A stretch of 64,000 nt of DNA from NCBI RefSeq assembly GCF_003121625.1, contig NZ_QDDJ01000011.1, positions 62,001-126,000 on the forward strand. The letters are read 5' to 3'. The notes under the pieces are model-generated. The model worked only from the letters and a program-made list of their open reading frames with translations, did no database searches and was not told the origin of the DNA. This DNA comes from Ornithinimicrobium cavernae (lineage in GTDB: Bacteria; Actinomycetota; Actinomycetes; Actinomycetales; Dermatophilaceae). Shown in pieces: positions 18,300 to 26,820 of this stretch; position 1 is the stretch's first letter, and every line of letters starts with the position of its first letter. Position numbers and translations under genes: made by a program.

Positions 18300-19351
18300 C
18301 CCTGGCCCTGCCGCAACGACTCGAGGTTGGCTCGCATCACCTCAAAGTAGTCGCTGCCGGCCGAGTTGTCCGTGATCCCCTCGATGGGATCGAGCACGAG
18401 CACCTCGGCGCCGGTCTCGGCGCCGATCACGTCCGCGAGGTCTCCGCCGAGGGTCGACTCGGCGTAGATGGCGCCGACCCCGAGCTCGTCGACGGTGCGG
18501 GAGATCTCGGCCACGCGGGCCGGCGTGGCCTCCGCGTCCGGGGTGATGCCGGTGATCCCGACCTGGTGCAGGCCGTAGCGGTCGGCCAGGTAGCCGAAGG
18601 CCTCGTGGGTCGTGACGAGCGTGTCCTGCTCGCAGCCGGCAAGGGTCTCGGCGAACTCGGTGTCCAGGGCCGTCAGCTCGTCCGCGAACTGCGCGGCGTT
18701 GGCGCGGTAGGTCTCGGCGTTGTCCGGGTCGAGGGCGGACAGCTCCTCGGCGATCGCGTTCGCGGCCGCGGCATAGCGCTCCGGGTCGAGCCAGAAGTGC
18801 GGGTCGAGGCTGCCGTGGTCGTGACCGTCGTGGCCCCCCTCGTCCGCGTGCTCCTCGTCCACGTGCTCCTCGTCCGCGTGCTCCTCGCCCTGGTGCTCGT
18901 CAGCGGTGTGTGCCTCGCCGTCCGTGTGCTCGTCCTCGTGCTCGTCAGCAGTGTGCGCCTCGCCGTCCGTGTGCTCGTCCTCGTCACCGGTCTCCGCCAG
19001 GTCGACCACGGTGGTGGTGTCCAGGCTGTGGTCGGCCGCCTGTGCTCCGACCGCCTCGTCCACGGCGGCCTGCATGCCCGAGGAGTAGATGACCAGGTCC
19101 GCCTCACTGACCGCACCGACCTGCCGCGGGGTCAGCTCCAGGTCGTGGGGCTCCACCCCGGGCGCGGTCAGGGTCTCGATGCTGACGCCGGAGACGTCAC
19201 CAGCGACCTGCTGCGCAGCGAACTCCAAGGGGTAGAAGGCTGTCACGACGCGCACATCCCCTCCCTCGGCAGGGTTGTCGCCGGACCCGCAGGCGGTGAG
19301 CAGGGTGGCGGCGGTCGCTGCCGCGGCGAGAGCGAGAGGACGTCGGTTCAT
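18290..19351 (-). CDS. znuA: Zinc-binding lipoprotein ZnuA (cluster A-I solute-binding protein)
   Basis: This extracellular zinc receptor has 353 aa. The signal peptide ends in a lipobox (LLTACGSG, Cys about residue 22), so it is a membrane-anchored lipoprotein. Between the first metal-ligand region and the FWLDPERY segment is a His/Asp/Glu-rich loop (about residues 115-180) containing a duplicated 15-residue unit, EHTDGEAHTADEHED-like, encoded by a 45-bp tandem DNA repeat near 18894-18984. ATG 19351 is the start consistent with the signal peptide and sits directly on a Zur box. Confidence 0.95.
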   Translation of the reverse strand: MNRRPLALAAAATAATLLTACGSGDNPAEGGDVRVVTAFYPLEFAAQQVAGDVSGVSIETLTAPGVEPHDLELTPRQVGAVSEADLVIYSSGMQAAVDEAVGAQAADHSLDTTTVVDLAETGDEDEHTDGEAHTADEHEDEHTDGEAHTADEHQGEEHADEEHVDEEHADEGGHDGHDHGSLDPHFWLDPERYAAAANAIAEELSALDPDNAETYRANAAQFADELTALDTEFAETLAGCEQDTLVTTHEAFGYLADRYGLHQVGITGITPDAEATPARVAEISRTVDELGVGAIYAESTLGGDLADVIGAETGAEVLVLDPIEGITDNSAGSDYFEVMRANLESLRQGQGCA

Positions 19352-19388
19352 GGAAATGATTCTCACCTCTAGTGAGAACCATTGTCAA
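19351..19388 (-). promoter_or_regulatory. znuA promoter covered by two Zur boxes
   Basis: Box 1 (19351-19365) fits TGNNAATNATTNNCA perfectly and includes the start codon. Box 2 (19373-19387) fits with one mismatch. Their centres are 22 bp apart, two helical turns. On the minus strand a perfect TTGACA -35 (19383-19388) and GAGAAT -10 (19359-19364), 18 nt apart, put the start point at the ATG, so both promoter boxes would be blocked by bound Zur. Confidence 0.85.
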
Positions 19389-19389
19389 A

Positions 19390-19713
19390 TCAGTTCGGCA
19401 CGAACTGTGTGACGACGATCGCGACGAGCAGCACCAGCACCGCGACCCTCATCAGCCGCAGGGACAGCGTCAGGTGCGGCCAGCTCAGGTAGAGCAGCCA
19501 GAGCAGCACCAGCAGAGCCACACCGACCAGGACGGCGCCGAGGACGCCGCCCAGGAACGCCCCGACCAGGATGAGTGCCGCGGTCACCACCATGGGCAGC
19601 CAGGTCGGCAGCTTGGCGAGCCGGGTGAGCACCGGCAGGCTGGCTCGTTCGACCGCCGCCCGGGCGCCGGACGAGTGGTAGTGCGGGTCGGCAGAGTGGA
19701 TCGGGTTGGACAC
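19390..19713 (-). CDS. Small membrane protein, DUF6703-like
   Basis: This 107-aa protein has a polar N terminus (about 35 residues, with [16 protein letters not shown]), then the segment [19 protein letters not shown] and two further hydrophobic stretches, giving about three membrane helices. It resembles the uncharacterised DUF6703 actinobacterial family; I assign no function. The GTG start lies 6 nt after TAGGCT (19720-19725, minus strand). The gene is divergent from glyS. Its stop lies 1 nt from the znuA -35 box, but the regulated znuA promoter is separate. Confidence 0.75.
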   Translation of the reverse strand: MSNPIHSADPHYHSSGARAAVERASLPVLTRLAKLPTWLPMVVTAALILVGAFLGGVLGAVLVGVALLVLLWLLYLSWPHLTLSLRLMRVAVLVLLVAIVVTQFVPN

Positions 19714-19719
19714 GGTCCG

Positions 19720-19745
19720 AGCCTAACCGCCGGACCGCCTAAACT
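19720..19745. promoter_or_regulatory. Back-to-back leaderless promoters
   Basis: TAGGCT on the minus strand (19720-19725) serves the small membrane protein, with GTG 6 nt on. TAAACT on the plus strand (19740-19745) serves glyS, with ATG 7 nt on. The two -10 boxes are only 14 nt apart, so the polymerases would compete. Confidence 0.55.
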
Positions 19746-19752
19746 CGGCGGC

Positions 19753-21156
19753 ATGGCTCCCACCTCTACCGTCGATAACGTCGTCAACCTCTGCAAGCGC
19801 CGCGGCTTCGTGTTCCCGTGCGGGGAGATCTATGGCGGCACCAGGTCGGCCTGGGACTACGGCCCCCTCGGGGTGGCGCTCAAGGACAACATCAAGCGCC
19901 AGTGGTGGCGTTCGGTGGTGCAGACCCGTGATGACGTCGTGGGCCTGGACTCCTCGGTGATCCTGCCGACGCAGACCTGGGTCGCCTCCGGACACGTCGG
20001 TGCGTTCTCGGACCCGCTCACCGAGTGCCAGTCCTGTCACAAGCGCTTCCGGGCCGACCACCTGCAGGAGGCCGTCGCCGACAAGGCCGCCCGGAAGGGC
20101 AAGGAGGTCAACCCCGACGATGTCGACCTGGCCGACGTCGCCTGCCCCAACTGCGGCACCAAGGGTGCCTGGACCGAGCCGCGCGAGTTCAACATGATGC
20201 TCAAGACCTACCTCGGTGTCGTCGAGGACCAGTCGGGTCTGCACTACCTGCGGCCGGAGACGGCCCAGGGCATCTTCGTCAACTTCGCCAACGTCATGGG
20301 GGCGGCCCGCAAGAAGCCGCCGTTCGGCATCGCCCAGACCGGCAAGAGCTTCCGCAACGAGATCACTCCGGGCAACTTCATCTTCCGCACGCGCGAGTTC
20401 GAGCAGATGGAGATGGAGTTCTTCGTCGAGCCGTCGACGGCCAAGGAGTGGCACCAGTACTGGATCGACGAGCGCACCAACTGGTACGTCGACCTGGGGA
20501 TCAACCGGGACAACCTGCGTCACTACGAGCACCCGCAGGACAAGCTGTCGCACTACTCCGAGCGCACGGTGGACATCGAGTACCGCTTCAACTTCGCCGG
20601 CTCGGAGTGGGGCGAGCTGGAGGGCATCGCCAACCGGACCGACTTCGACCTGAAGACGCACAGCGAGCACTCCGGGGCGGACCTGACCTACTTCGACCAG
20701 GCCACGGGGGAGCGCTACACGCCCTACGTCATCGAGCCCGCAGCCGGCCTGGGACGGTCGCTGATGACCTTCCTGGTCGACGCCTACCACGAGGACGAGG
20801 CACCCAACACCAAGGGCGGCGTCGACAAGCGGACCGTCCTGCGACTCGACCCGCGCCTGGCGCCCATCAAGGCCGCCGTGCTGCCGCTGTCGCGCAACGC
20901 CGACCTGACGCCCAAGGCCCGCGACCTGGCGGCCGCACTGCGCAGGAACTGGATGGTGGACTTCGACGACGCCGGCGCGATCGGTCGCCGCTACCGCCGC
21001 CAGGACGAGATCGGCACACCGTTCTGCCTGACCGTCGACTTCGACACTCTCGAGGACGACGCGGTCACCGTCCGGGAGCGCGACTCGATGAGCCAGGAGC
21101 GGGTCTCCCTGGACAAGGTGGAGGGCTACCTGGCACAGCGCCTCGTGGGCTGCTGA
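19753..21156 (+). CDS. glyS: Glycyl-tRNA synthetase (alpha2 class II type)
   Basis: This enzyme charges tRNA-Gly with glycine. The 467-aa product is the eukaryote/archaea-like single-chain form used by actinobacteria (also called glyQS), not the alpha2beta2 form. It shows class II motifs, including [15 protein letters not shown] and the motif 2 segment [28 protein letters not shown], and motif 3 around [18 protein letters not shown]; the C-terminal anticodon-binding domain starts near residue 365. A CXXC pair ([16 protein letters not shown]) lies in the insertion. The start follows a leaderless -10. Confidence 0.97.
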   Translation: MAPTSTVDNVVNLCKRRGFVFPCGEIYGGTRSAWDYGPLGVALKDNIKRQWWRSVVQTRDDVVGLDSSVILPTQTWVASGHVGAFSDPLTECQSCHKRFRADHLQEAVADKAARKGKEVNPDDVDLADVACPNCGTKGAWTEPREFNMMLKTYLGVVEDQSGLHYLRPETAQGIFVNFANVMGAARKKPPFGIAQTGKSFRNEITPGNFIFRTREFEQMEMEFFVEPSTAKEWHQYWIDERTNWYVDLGINRDNLRHYEHPQDKLSHYSERTVDIEYRFNFAGSEWGELEGIANRTDFDLKTHSEHSGADLTYFDQATGERYTPYVIEPAAGLGRSLMTFLVDAYHEDEAPNTKGGVDKRTVLRLDPRLAPIKAAVLPLSRNADLTPKARDLAAALRRNWMVDFDDAGAIGRRYRRQDEIGTPFCLTVDFDTLEDDAVTVRERDSMSQERVSLDKVEGYLAQRLVGC

Positions 21157-21174
21157 CCACCCGCAGCCGCCGGG

Positions 21175-22740
21175 TCACAGGCCCCCGGTCCTCAGCTTGT
21201 CCACGAGGTACTCCGCCTGTCGGATGGCCAGCGCGACGATGGTCAGCGTCGGGTTGGCCGCCGCCCCCGTGGTGAACAGCGACCCGTCGGAGACGAACAG
21301 GTTGGGCACGTCGTGCGTGCGACCCCACCGGTCCGTGACGCCGTCCTCCGGGCGCTCGCTCATCCGGGACGTGCCCAGGTTGTGGGTCGAGGGGTAGGGC
21401 GGTGTGTGGTGGGTCCCCAGCGCGCCGACCGCCTCGTAGACGCGGTCCGACTGGGCGTAGGCGTGCTCACGCATCGCCACGTCATTGGGGTGGTCGTCGA
21501 AGTGCACGTCCGGCACCGGGAGCCCGTACCTGTCCTGCACCGTGCTGTTGAGGGTCACCCGGTTGGACTCCTGCGGCATGTCCTCCCCGACGATCCACAG
21601 GCCCGCTGTCCGGGCGTAGGCGTCCATGAGCTCGGTGAACTCCCTGCCCCACGCGCCGGGCTCGATGAAGCTGGCGAGGAAGGCCGGACCCAGCGAGATC
21701 ATCTGCAGGTAGTAGCCGCCCACGAAGCCGCGGGAGGGATCATGGCGGGCCTCGTCGGCGATGAGGCCCGCCATCGTCTCGCCGCGGTACATCCGCACCT
21801 CCTTCTCGAAGCGCGCGTAGACGCTGCCCGTGGTGTGACGCATGTAGTTGCGGCCGACCTGGCCGGAGGAGTTGGCCAGCCCGTCGGGGAACAGGGAGGA
21901 GGCGCTCATCAGCAGCAGGCGCGGGGTCTCGATCGAGTTGCCCGCGACACAGACGACCTGGGCGGCCTGCCGGTGCAGGTTGCCCTCGGAGTCCAGGTAG
22001 ATGACCGCGTCGACCCGGCCGTCCTTGCCGTGCGTGATCTGCACGGCCTGGCTCTCCGGCCGGAGGTCCAGCAGGCCGGTCTCCTGCGCCCGGGGGAGCT
22101 CGCGCACGAGCGTCGACCACTTCGACCGGTTCTTGTCGCCCTGGAAGTTGAAGCCGTCCTGGATGCTGGCCGGCCGTCCGTCATACGGCTCGGCGTTGGT
22201 CGCATAGGGGCCCGTGGCGTAGTGCCGGTAACCGACCTTCTCCGCACCGCCGGCCAGCACCTTGTAGTTGTTGTTCGCCGGCAGCGGTGGGCGACCGTGC
22301 CGGTGGGTGGAGCCCATGGCCTTCTCGGCGCGGTCGTAGTAGGGGGCGAGGTCCTCCAGGGTGATCGGCCAGTCGAGCAGGTTCGCGCCCTCCACCCGTC
22401 CGTAGACCGAACGGGTGCGGAACTCGTGCGCCCTGAACCGCGGGGTGGCGCCGGACCAGTGGGTGGTGGTGCCACCGACGGCCTTGACGACCCACGCAGG
22501 CAGGTTCGGGAAGTCCGTCGCGATCCGCCAGCTCCCGGAGGTGGTGCGCGGGTCCAGCCAGGCCATCTGGTTGAACGCCTCCCACTCCAGGTTCATGTAG
22601 TCCTCGTTGCGCAGGTGCGGACCCGCCTCGAGCACCACGACCGGGATCCCGGCCCTGGTCAGCTCGTAGGCCAGGGTGCCGCCGCCGGCGCCGGAGCCGA
22701 TGATGACGACGCTCGCCTCGTCCTGGCTGATCTCGGCCAT
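21175..22740 (-). CDS. GMC-family FAD-dependent oxidoreductase
   Basis: This 521-aa flavoenzyme oxidises a sugar, polyol or similar alcohol; the substrate is unknown. The N-terminal ADP-binding fold VVIIGSGAGGGTLAYELTRAG (residues 10-30) continues into VVLEAGPH. The GMC C-terminal domain has the active-site His region STHNLGTSRMS and the FAD-contacting DGSLFTTGAAANPTLT. There is no signal peptide. The start lies 1 nt after the stop of the gene for a gluconate 2-dehydrogenase subunit 3-like protein, so the two probably form a complex. No cytochrome subunit gene is nearby, and the electron acceptor is unclear. Confidence 0.92.
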   Translation of the reverse strand: MAEISQDEASVVIIGSGAGGGTLAYELTRAGIPVVVLEAGPHLRNEDYMNLEWEAFNQMAWLDPRTTSGSWRIATDFPNLPAWVVKAVGGTTTHWSGATPRFRAHEFRTRSVYGRVEGANLLDWPITLEDLAPYYDRAEKAMGSTHRHGRPPLPANNNYKVLAGGAEKVGYRHYATGPYATNAEPYDGRPASIQDGFNFQGDKNRSKWSTLVRELPRAQETGLLDLRPESQAVQITHGKDGRVDAVIYLDSEGNLHRQAAQVVCVAGNSIETPRLLLMSASSLFPDGLANSSGQVGRNYMRHTTGSVYARFEKEVRMYRGETMAGLIADEARHDPSRGFVGGYYLQMISLGPAFLASFIEPGAWGREFTELMDAYARTAGLWIVGEDMPQESNRVTLNSTVQDRYGLPVPDVHFDDHPNDVAMREHAYAQSDRVYEAVGALGTHHTPPYPSTHNLGTSRMSERPEDGVTDRWGRTHDVPNLFVSDGSLFTTGAAANPTLTIVALAIRQAEYLVDKLRTGGL

Positions 22741-22741
22741 G

Positions 22742-23353
22742 TCAGTTGTCCTCCGTCAGGTTCTGGTCGGCAGTGGTCGAGGCCAGGCCGGGGTGCGACG
22801 CCTGGGCAGCCTCCCCGGTGGGTTGGTCGGCGCCGGGGGCCGCCCGGGAGGGGACGGGCAGGTCGGAGACCACCTCCACGAACGGCTCGTCGCTCTCCTC
22901 CACCCGCGGGTCGGGCAACCAGTCCAGGTCGTTGAAGCCGCGGTCGAGGTAGCCGCCCCTGTCGAACGACGGGCCCTCGTACCCGAGGACCTCCCACACC
23001 GCCTCGTCCTCGTACATGTTGAGGATCGTCGTGCGGCGGATGAACCCGAAGAAGTCGGTGTGCTCGACGTGCTTGAGGACCTTGGTGGCGCTCTGGTCGT
23101 CCAGGCCGAGGAAGGAGCCGCCGGCGAGGTCGTTGAGCGTGGCGATGCCCTGGGTGAGCTTGATCCGGAACCAGGTCGACTCGTTCGCCAGCTCGAAGAT
23201 CTGGTCGGCCTGCCGCTCATAGGGCCCGTCGGGGAACCCCTCGTGCGGGAAGGCGACCCGCAGGATGCGGATCAGGATCCGCCGGGCGGTGTCCGTGAAC
23301 TCCATCTCGTTGAGCTGCGGATACTTCGCCGGGTACTTCTCGGGATAGCCCAT
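22742..23353 (-). CDS. Gluconate 2-dehydrogenase subunit 3-like protein
   Basis: This 203-aa protein resembles the small subunit of membrane-bound gluconate and sugar dehydrogenases (Gluconate_2-dh3), which supports folding or export of the GMC flavin subunit. The core FTDTARRILIRILRVAFPHE through GGYLDRGFNDLDWLPDP is alpha-helical. Unlike many homologues it has no twin-arginine signal, so the pair may stay in the cytoplasm. ATG 23353 follows AGGAGG at good spacing; an upstream GTG (23356) is possible. It is the first gene of a two-gene operon. Confidence 0.78.
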   Translation of the reverse strand: MGYPEKYPAKYPQLNEMEFTDTARRILIRILRVAFPHEGFPDGPYERQADQIFELANESTWFRIKLTQGIATLNDLAGGSFLGLDDQSATKVLKHVEHTDFFGFIRRTTILNMYEDEAVWEVLGYEGPSFDRGGYLDRGFNDLDWLPDPRVEESDEPFVEVVSDLPVPSRAAPGADQPTGEAAQASHPGLASTTADQNLTEDN

Positions 23354-23425
23354 CACTGCCTCCTTGCAGTTGCGACGCTGGTGCTGGTCACCGTAGGGAG
23401 GTCTGTGGAGGTCGCGGTAGGGGTG

Positions 23426-23444
23426 CTTCTCACGGGGCGAGAAG
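23426..23444. promoter_or_regulatory. Candidate IclR operator upstream of the GMC operon
   Basis: CTTCTC-N7-GAGAAG is a perfect 6-bp inverted repeat in the 172-bp gap before the GMC operon. The same GCTTCTCAC block and the same N7 spacing recur at 24382-24400, on the other side of the iclR gene. Confidence 0.45.
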
Positions 23445-23525
23445 GGCGGCAGGGGGTATGCGGAGGCGCGGCTCGCGGGACGGCGTCACCCGGGTGGACG
23501 TCGGGCCGGCGTGTCGTGGTGCGGG

Positions 23526-24350
23526 TCAGGCGGGACGGTTGCCGAGGCGGTAGATCCGCCCGGCGCGGGAGGCGCACGCGCGGAGCCGGTGCTCGATGTG
23601 GCGCATCTGCCCGGCGTACCAGCCGACCGGGGCCGAGACGGCCACCGAGCCGATCAGCAGGCCGTCGTCGGCGCGGATCGGCACGGCGGCGCAGGCGGTC
23701 CCGACCTGGAACTCCTCGTGCTCCCAGGCGATGCCCTCGGCAGCGATCCTGGCCAGGGCAACCTCCAGCTCCGCCGGGTCGGTGATCGTTGAGGGGGTGA
23801 GCCGGTGCGGCTGGTGCGGCGCGAGATAGCTCCGGCGTTGCTCGGGCGTGTACTCGCTCAGACCGAGCTTCCCGAAGGCGGTCGCGTGGGGTGTCTCGTG
23901 GAAGCCGAACTCCATCGGCTCCAGGCGAGGGCAGGCGGGGGAGTCGGCCACGAAGACCACCACGAAGTCCGCGCCGCGGTGGATCGCCAGGTAGGCGGCC
24001 ATCCTGGTGTCCGCGTGCAGCCGGGCGATCTCCTGTTTCAGCTCGCGCGGCACCCCGAGGTCGTCGTGGAGGCGCGCACCGAGGGTGTGGAGCTTGTAGC
24101 CGAGCGCGAAGCGCTTCTCCTCCCGCAGGTGGACCAGGTAGCCGACCTGCACCAGCTCCTGAGCGATGCGGTAGACGCTGGGCAGCGGGATGCCGGTGAC
24201 GTCGGCGATGTCGCGCGCGCTCGCCCCGCCGGCCTCGGCGACGTGCTCCAGGACCGTGACGGCCCGCTGGATGAGGCTGCCGCGCTGCTCACCGTCGTCC
24301 CCCGACCCACCACTGAGGGGAGGTCTGGTGATCGGGCGAGGGTCCGTCAT
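23526..24350 (-). CDS. IclR family transcriptional regulator
   Basis: This 274-aa regulator has an N-terminal winged helix (residues 25-90, with ASARDIADVTGIPLPSVYRIAQELVQVGYLV) and a C-terminal IclR ligand-binding GAF-like domain (about 100-265, ending in the typical RIYRLG). The family controls catabolic operons, often next door. It lies between the GMC operon (same strand, downstream) and a monooxygenase gene (divergent), and matching inverted repeats occur in both flanking gaps, so it probably regulates both. The effector is unknown. Confidence 0.92.
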   Translation of the reverse strand: MTDPRPITRPPLSGGSGDDGEQRGSLIQRAVTVLEHVAEAGGASARDIADVTGIPLPSVYRIAQELVQVGYLVHLREEKRFALGYKLHTLGARLHDDLGVPRELKQEIARLHADTRMAAYLAIHRGADFVVVFVADSPACPRLEPMEFGFHETPHATAFGKLGLSEYTPEQRRSYLAPHQPHRLTPSTITDPAELEVALARIAAEGIAWEHEEFQVGTACAAVPIRADDGLLIGSVAVSAPVGWYAGQMRHIEHRLRACASRAGRIYRLGNRPA

Positions 24351-24383
24351 ACGGTCATCTTGGCAGTCGCCTCCGGGCCGGGC

Positions 24384-24400
24384 TTCTCACCCTGTGAAAA
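24384..24400. promoter_or_regulatory. Candidate IclR operator between iclR and the monooxygenase gene
   Basis: TTCTC-N7-GAAAA (24384-24400) shares the half-site, spacing and GCTTCTCAC block with the site at 23426-23444; about 15 of 21 aligned positions agree. It lies 34 nt upstream of the iclR start, so autoregulation is plausible. Confidence 0.45.
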
Positions 24401-24482
24401 CGTCGGCGACCCGCGCGTGCGCCTGCGGGCCGGGTCGGCTTGGATGGCGGACAGGACCGACCCCGACCGAGAGGACCCTTCC

Positions 24483-24803
24483 ATGTACTTCATCGTCGTC
24501 AAGTTCCCCATCAAGCCGGAGTATGCCGAGCAGTGGCCCGAGCTGGTCCGGGCCTACACCGAGGCGACCGAGGCCGAGCCGGGCAACATGTGGTTCGAGT
24601 GGTCCCGCAGCCTCAAGGACCCCAACGAGTACGTCCTGGTGGAGGCGTTCACCGACGACGGCGCCGGTCCGCACGTGCAGTCCGAGCACTTCGCACGGAT
24701 GCGTGAGGAGTTCCCGCAGTACCTCACCGCCACCCCGAAGATCGTCTCCCGCCAGGTCGAGGGAGACGGCTGGGACGAGATGGGCGAGCTGAAGGTCGAC
24801 TGA
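24483..24803 (+). CDS. Putative quinol monooxygenase (ABM domain)
   Basis: This 106-aa single-domain protein of the antibiotic biosynthesis monooxygenase (ABM/YgiN-like) superfamily is expected to be a dimeric ferredoxin-like barrel. The MYFIVVKFPIKPEY start, the NMWFEWSRSLKDPNEYVLVEAF core and the HVQSEHFARM helix are typical. ABM proteins are cofactor-independent oxygenases or aldehyde-handling proteins; the substrate here is unknown. It is divergent from iclR and may be in its regulon. ATG 24483 has only a weak ribosome site (GAGGACC). Confidence 0.85.
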   Translation: MYFIVVKFPIKPEYAEQWPELVRAYTEATEAEPGNMWFEWSRSLKDPNEYVLVEAFTDDGAGPHVQSEHFARMREEFPQYLTATPKIVSRQVEGDGWDEMGELKVD

Positions 24804-24945
24804 GCGTCCCCATCGAGCGCCGCCGGCAGGGTGACCCGCCGGCGGCGTTCGAGCTGGTCAGGCCCACGCCACGACCTCCTCCGGACGTCCGGAGCGGTCG
24901 CCGGGCCAGCGATGGAATGGATCGGGCAGGCCCGCTGTTCTTTCG

Positions 24946-24963
24946 GTTGAGCATTCAATCAAC
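24946..24963. promoter_or_regulatory. Inverted repeat upstream of the LLM operon
   Basis: GTTGA-N8-TCAAC lies about 40 nt before the LLM oxidoreductase start and contains AATCAACT, an 8-mer also found upstream of doxX (from about 41160). Such TTGA/TCAA half-sites are typical of MarR-type operators; no MarR gene is in the window. Confidence 0.35.
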
Positions 24964-25001
24964 TGCCGGCGAAGCGGTCGGCCCGAGGGAAGGTAGCACC
25001 G

Positions 25002-26132
25002 ATGCAGTTCGGCATCTTCAGCGTCAGTGACATCACCACTGACCCGACGACCGGCAGGACCCCGACCGACGCCCAGCGGATCCAGGACCTGGTCAAGATC
25101 GCGCTCAAGGCCGAGGAGGTCGGCCTGGACGTGTTTGCCACCGGCGAGCACCACAACCCGCCGTTCTTCGCCTCCTCTCCCACGACGTTCCTGGGCTACA
25201 TCGCCGCGCAGACCACGACCCTGCAGCTGTCTACCGCGACCACGCTGATCACCACCAACGACCCGGTGAAGATCGCCGAGGACTACGCGATGCTGCAGCA
25301 CCTGTCCGGTGGGCGCGTCGACCTCATGATGGGGCGCGGCAACACCGGCCCGGTCTATCCCTGGTTCGGTCAGGACATCCGCAACGGCATCGCGCTGGCG
25401 GTGGAGAACTACCACCTGCTGCGGCGGCTCTGGCGTGAGGACGTCGTGGACTGGGAGGGCAAGTTCCGCAGCCCCCTCCAGGGGTTCACGGCCACGCCGC
25501 GGCCCCTGGACGGCATCCCGCCGTTCGTGTGGCACGGCTCGATCCGCTCTGCGGAGATCGCCGAGCAGGCGGCCTACTACGGCGACGGGTTCTTCCACAA
25601 CAACATCTTCTGGACGATGGACCACACCGCCCGGATGGTTGACCTCTACCGTCGTCGGTTCGAGCACTACGGGCACGGCCGCGCCGACCAGGCGATCGTC
25701 GGCCTGGGCGGCCAGGTCTTCATGGCCAAGAACAGCCAGGACGCGGTCAAGCAGTTCCGCCCCTACTTCGACGTGGCACCCGTCTACGGTCACGGTCCCA
25801 GCCTCGAGGAGTTCACCCGGGCCACGCCGCTGACCGTCGGCAGCCCGCAGCAGGTCATCGAGCGGACGCTCGGCTTCGCCGACGCCGTCGGTGACTACCA
25901 GCGCCAGCTGTTCCTCATGGACCACGCTGGTCTGCCCCTCGAGGTCGTGCTCGAGCAGCTCGAGATCCTCGGCTCCGAGGTCGTCCCGGTGCTGCGCAAG
26001 GAGTTCGAGGCCCGTCGCCCCGCCGGTGTGCCCTCGGACCCGCCCACCCACGCCAGCCTCGTGGAGGCCGGCGACGACCACCCGAACGCGAAGCATGGCC
26101 CGGTCAGCCGGGTCCAGGCAGGGAGCAACTGA
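25002..26132 (+). CDS. LLM class flavin-dependent oxidoreductase (CE1758-like)
   Basis: This 376-aa bacterial-luciferase-like monooxygenase has a TIM barrel using reduced FMN supplied by a partner reductase. Landmarks are MQFGIFSVSDITTDPTTG at the N terminus, GEHHNPPFF near residue 47, and GGRVDLMMGRGNTGPVY. It closely matches the architecture of the CE1758 subfamily, in which the gene is always next to a CE1759-type FMN reductase, as here. The ATG of the reductase overlaps its stop by 1 nt. The physiological substrate of this duo is not known. Confidence 0.9.
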   Translation: MQFGIFSVSDITTDPTTGRTPTDAQRIQDLVKIALKAEEVGLDVFATGEHHNPPFFASSPTTFLGYIAAQTTTLQLSTATTLITTNDPVKIAEDYAMLQHLSGGRVDLMMGRGNTGPVYPWFGQDIRNGIALAVENYHLLRRLWREDVVDWEGKFRSPLQGFTATPRPLDGIPPFVWHGSIRSAEIAEQAAYYGDGFFHNNIFWTMDHTARMVDLYRRRFEHYGHGRADQAIVGLGGQVFMAKNSQDAVKQFRPYFDVAPVYGHGPSLEEFTRATPLTVGSPQQVIERTLGFADAVGDYQRQLFLMDHAGLPLEVVLEQLEILGSEVVPVLRKEFEARRPAGVPSDPPTHASLVEAGDDHPNAKHGPVSRVQAGSN

Positions 26133-26800
26133 TGGCCCGCAAGCTCGTCGTCATCTCCGCCGGCCTGAGCGTCCCCTCCTCCACCCGGCTCCTCGCTGAC
26201 CGGATCAGCGGCGCCGTGCAGCGCGAGGTCTCCGCCCGCGGCGAGGCCCTCGACGTGGAGGTCGTGGAGCTCCGCGGCCTGGCGCGGGAGATCGCCGACC
26301 ACCTGGTCTCCGGCATGCCACCCTCCGCCCTGCGCCAGGCGCTCGCCGCGGTGTCGTCCGCGGACGCGGTCGTGGCGGTGACGCCCGTGTTCACGGCGTC
26401 CTACTCCGGTCTGTTCAAGTCGTTCATCGACCTGCTCGACACCGACGCGCTGACCGGCAAGCCGGTGCTCATCGCGGCGACCGCGGGCACCGCGCGGCAC
26501 TCGCTGGTCCTGGACCACGCCCTGCGGCCGCTCTTCAGCTACCTGCGGGCCGTCGTCGTGCCCACAGGGGTGTTCGCCGCCACCGAGGACTTCGGTGGCT
26601 CCGGCGGCCGGGACGGCGAGGACGGGCTGGACCGGCGCGTGGCCCGAGCCGCTGGCGAGCTGGGCGCCCTCCTGGTCTCCACGTCCGGCGCGGTCCCCGG
26701 CTTCACGGCCCCCGCGGTCGACGAGGTCGGCAAGGTCGACCGGATCAGTGAGGAGTCGCTGACCCCGTTCGCGCAGCTCCTGGGCGACCAGCTGCGCTGA
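26132..26800 (+). CDS. NADPH-dependent FMN reductase (CE1759-like)
   Basis: This 222-aa flavodoxin-like reductase should supply FMNH2 to the overlapping LLM monooxygenase. The N-terminal LVVISAGLSVPSSTRLLADRI is the FMN phosphate-binding loop, and VVAVTPVFTASYSGLFKSFIDLL contains the conserved flavin-site segment. About 25 residues before the end is a Gly/Asp-rich insertion (GGSGGRDGEDG). Translational coupling (TGATG) supports stoichiometric production with its partner. A long perfect hairpin follows its stop. Confidence 0.9.
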   Translation: MARKLVVISAGLSVPSSTRLLADRISGAVQREVSARGEALDVEVVELRGLAREIADHLVSGMPPSALRQALAAVSSADAVVAVTPVFTASYSGLFKSFIDLLDTDALTGKPVLIAATAGTARHSLVLDHALRPLFSYLRAVVVPTGVFAATEDFGGSGGRDGEDGLDRRVARAAGELGALLVSTSGAVPGFTAPAVDEVGKVDRISEESLTPFAQLLGDQLR

Positions 26801-26820
26801 TCCACCGCAGCGCGGGCGCT

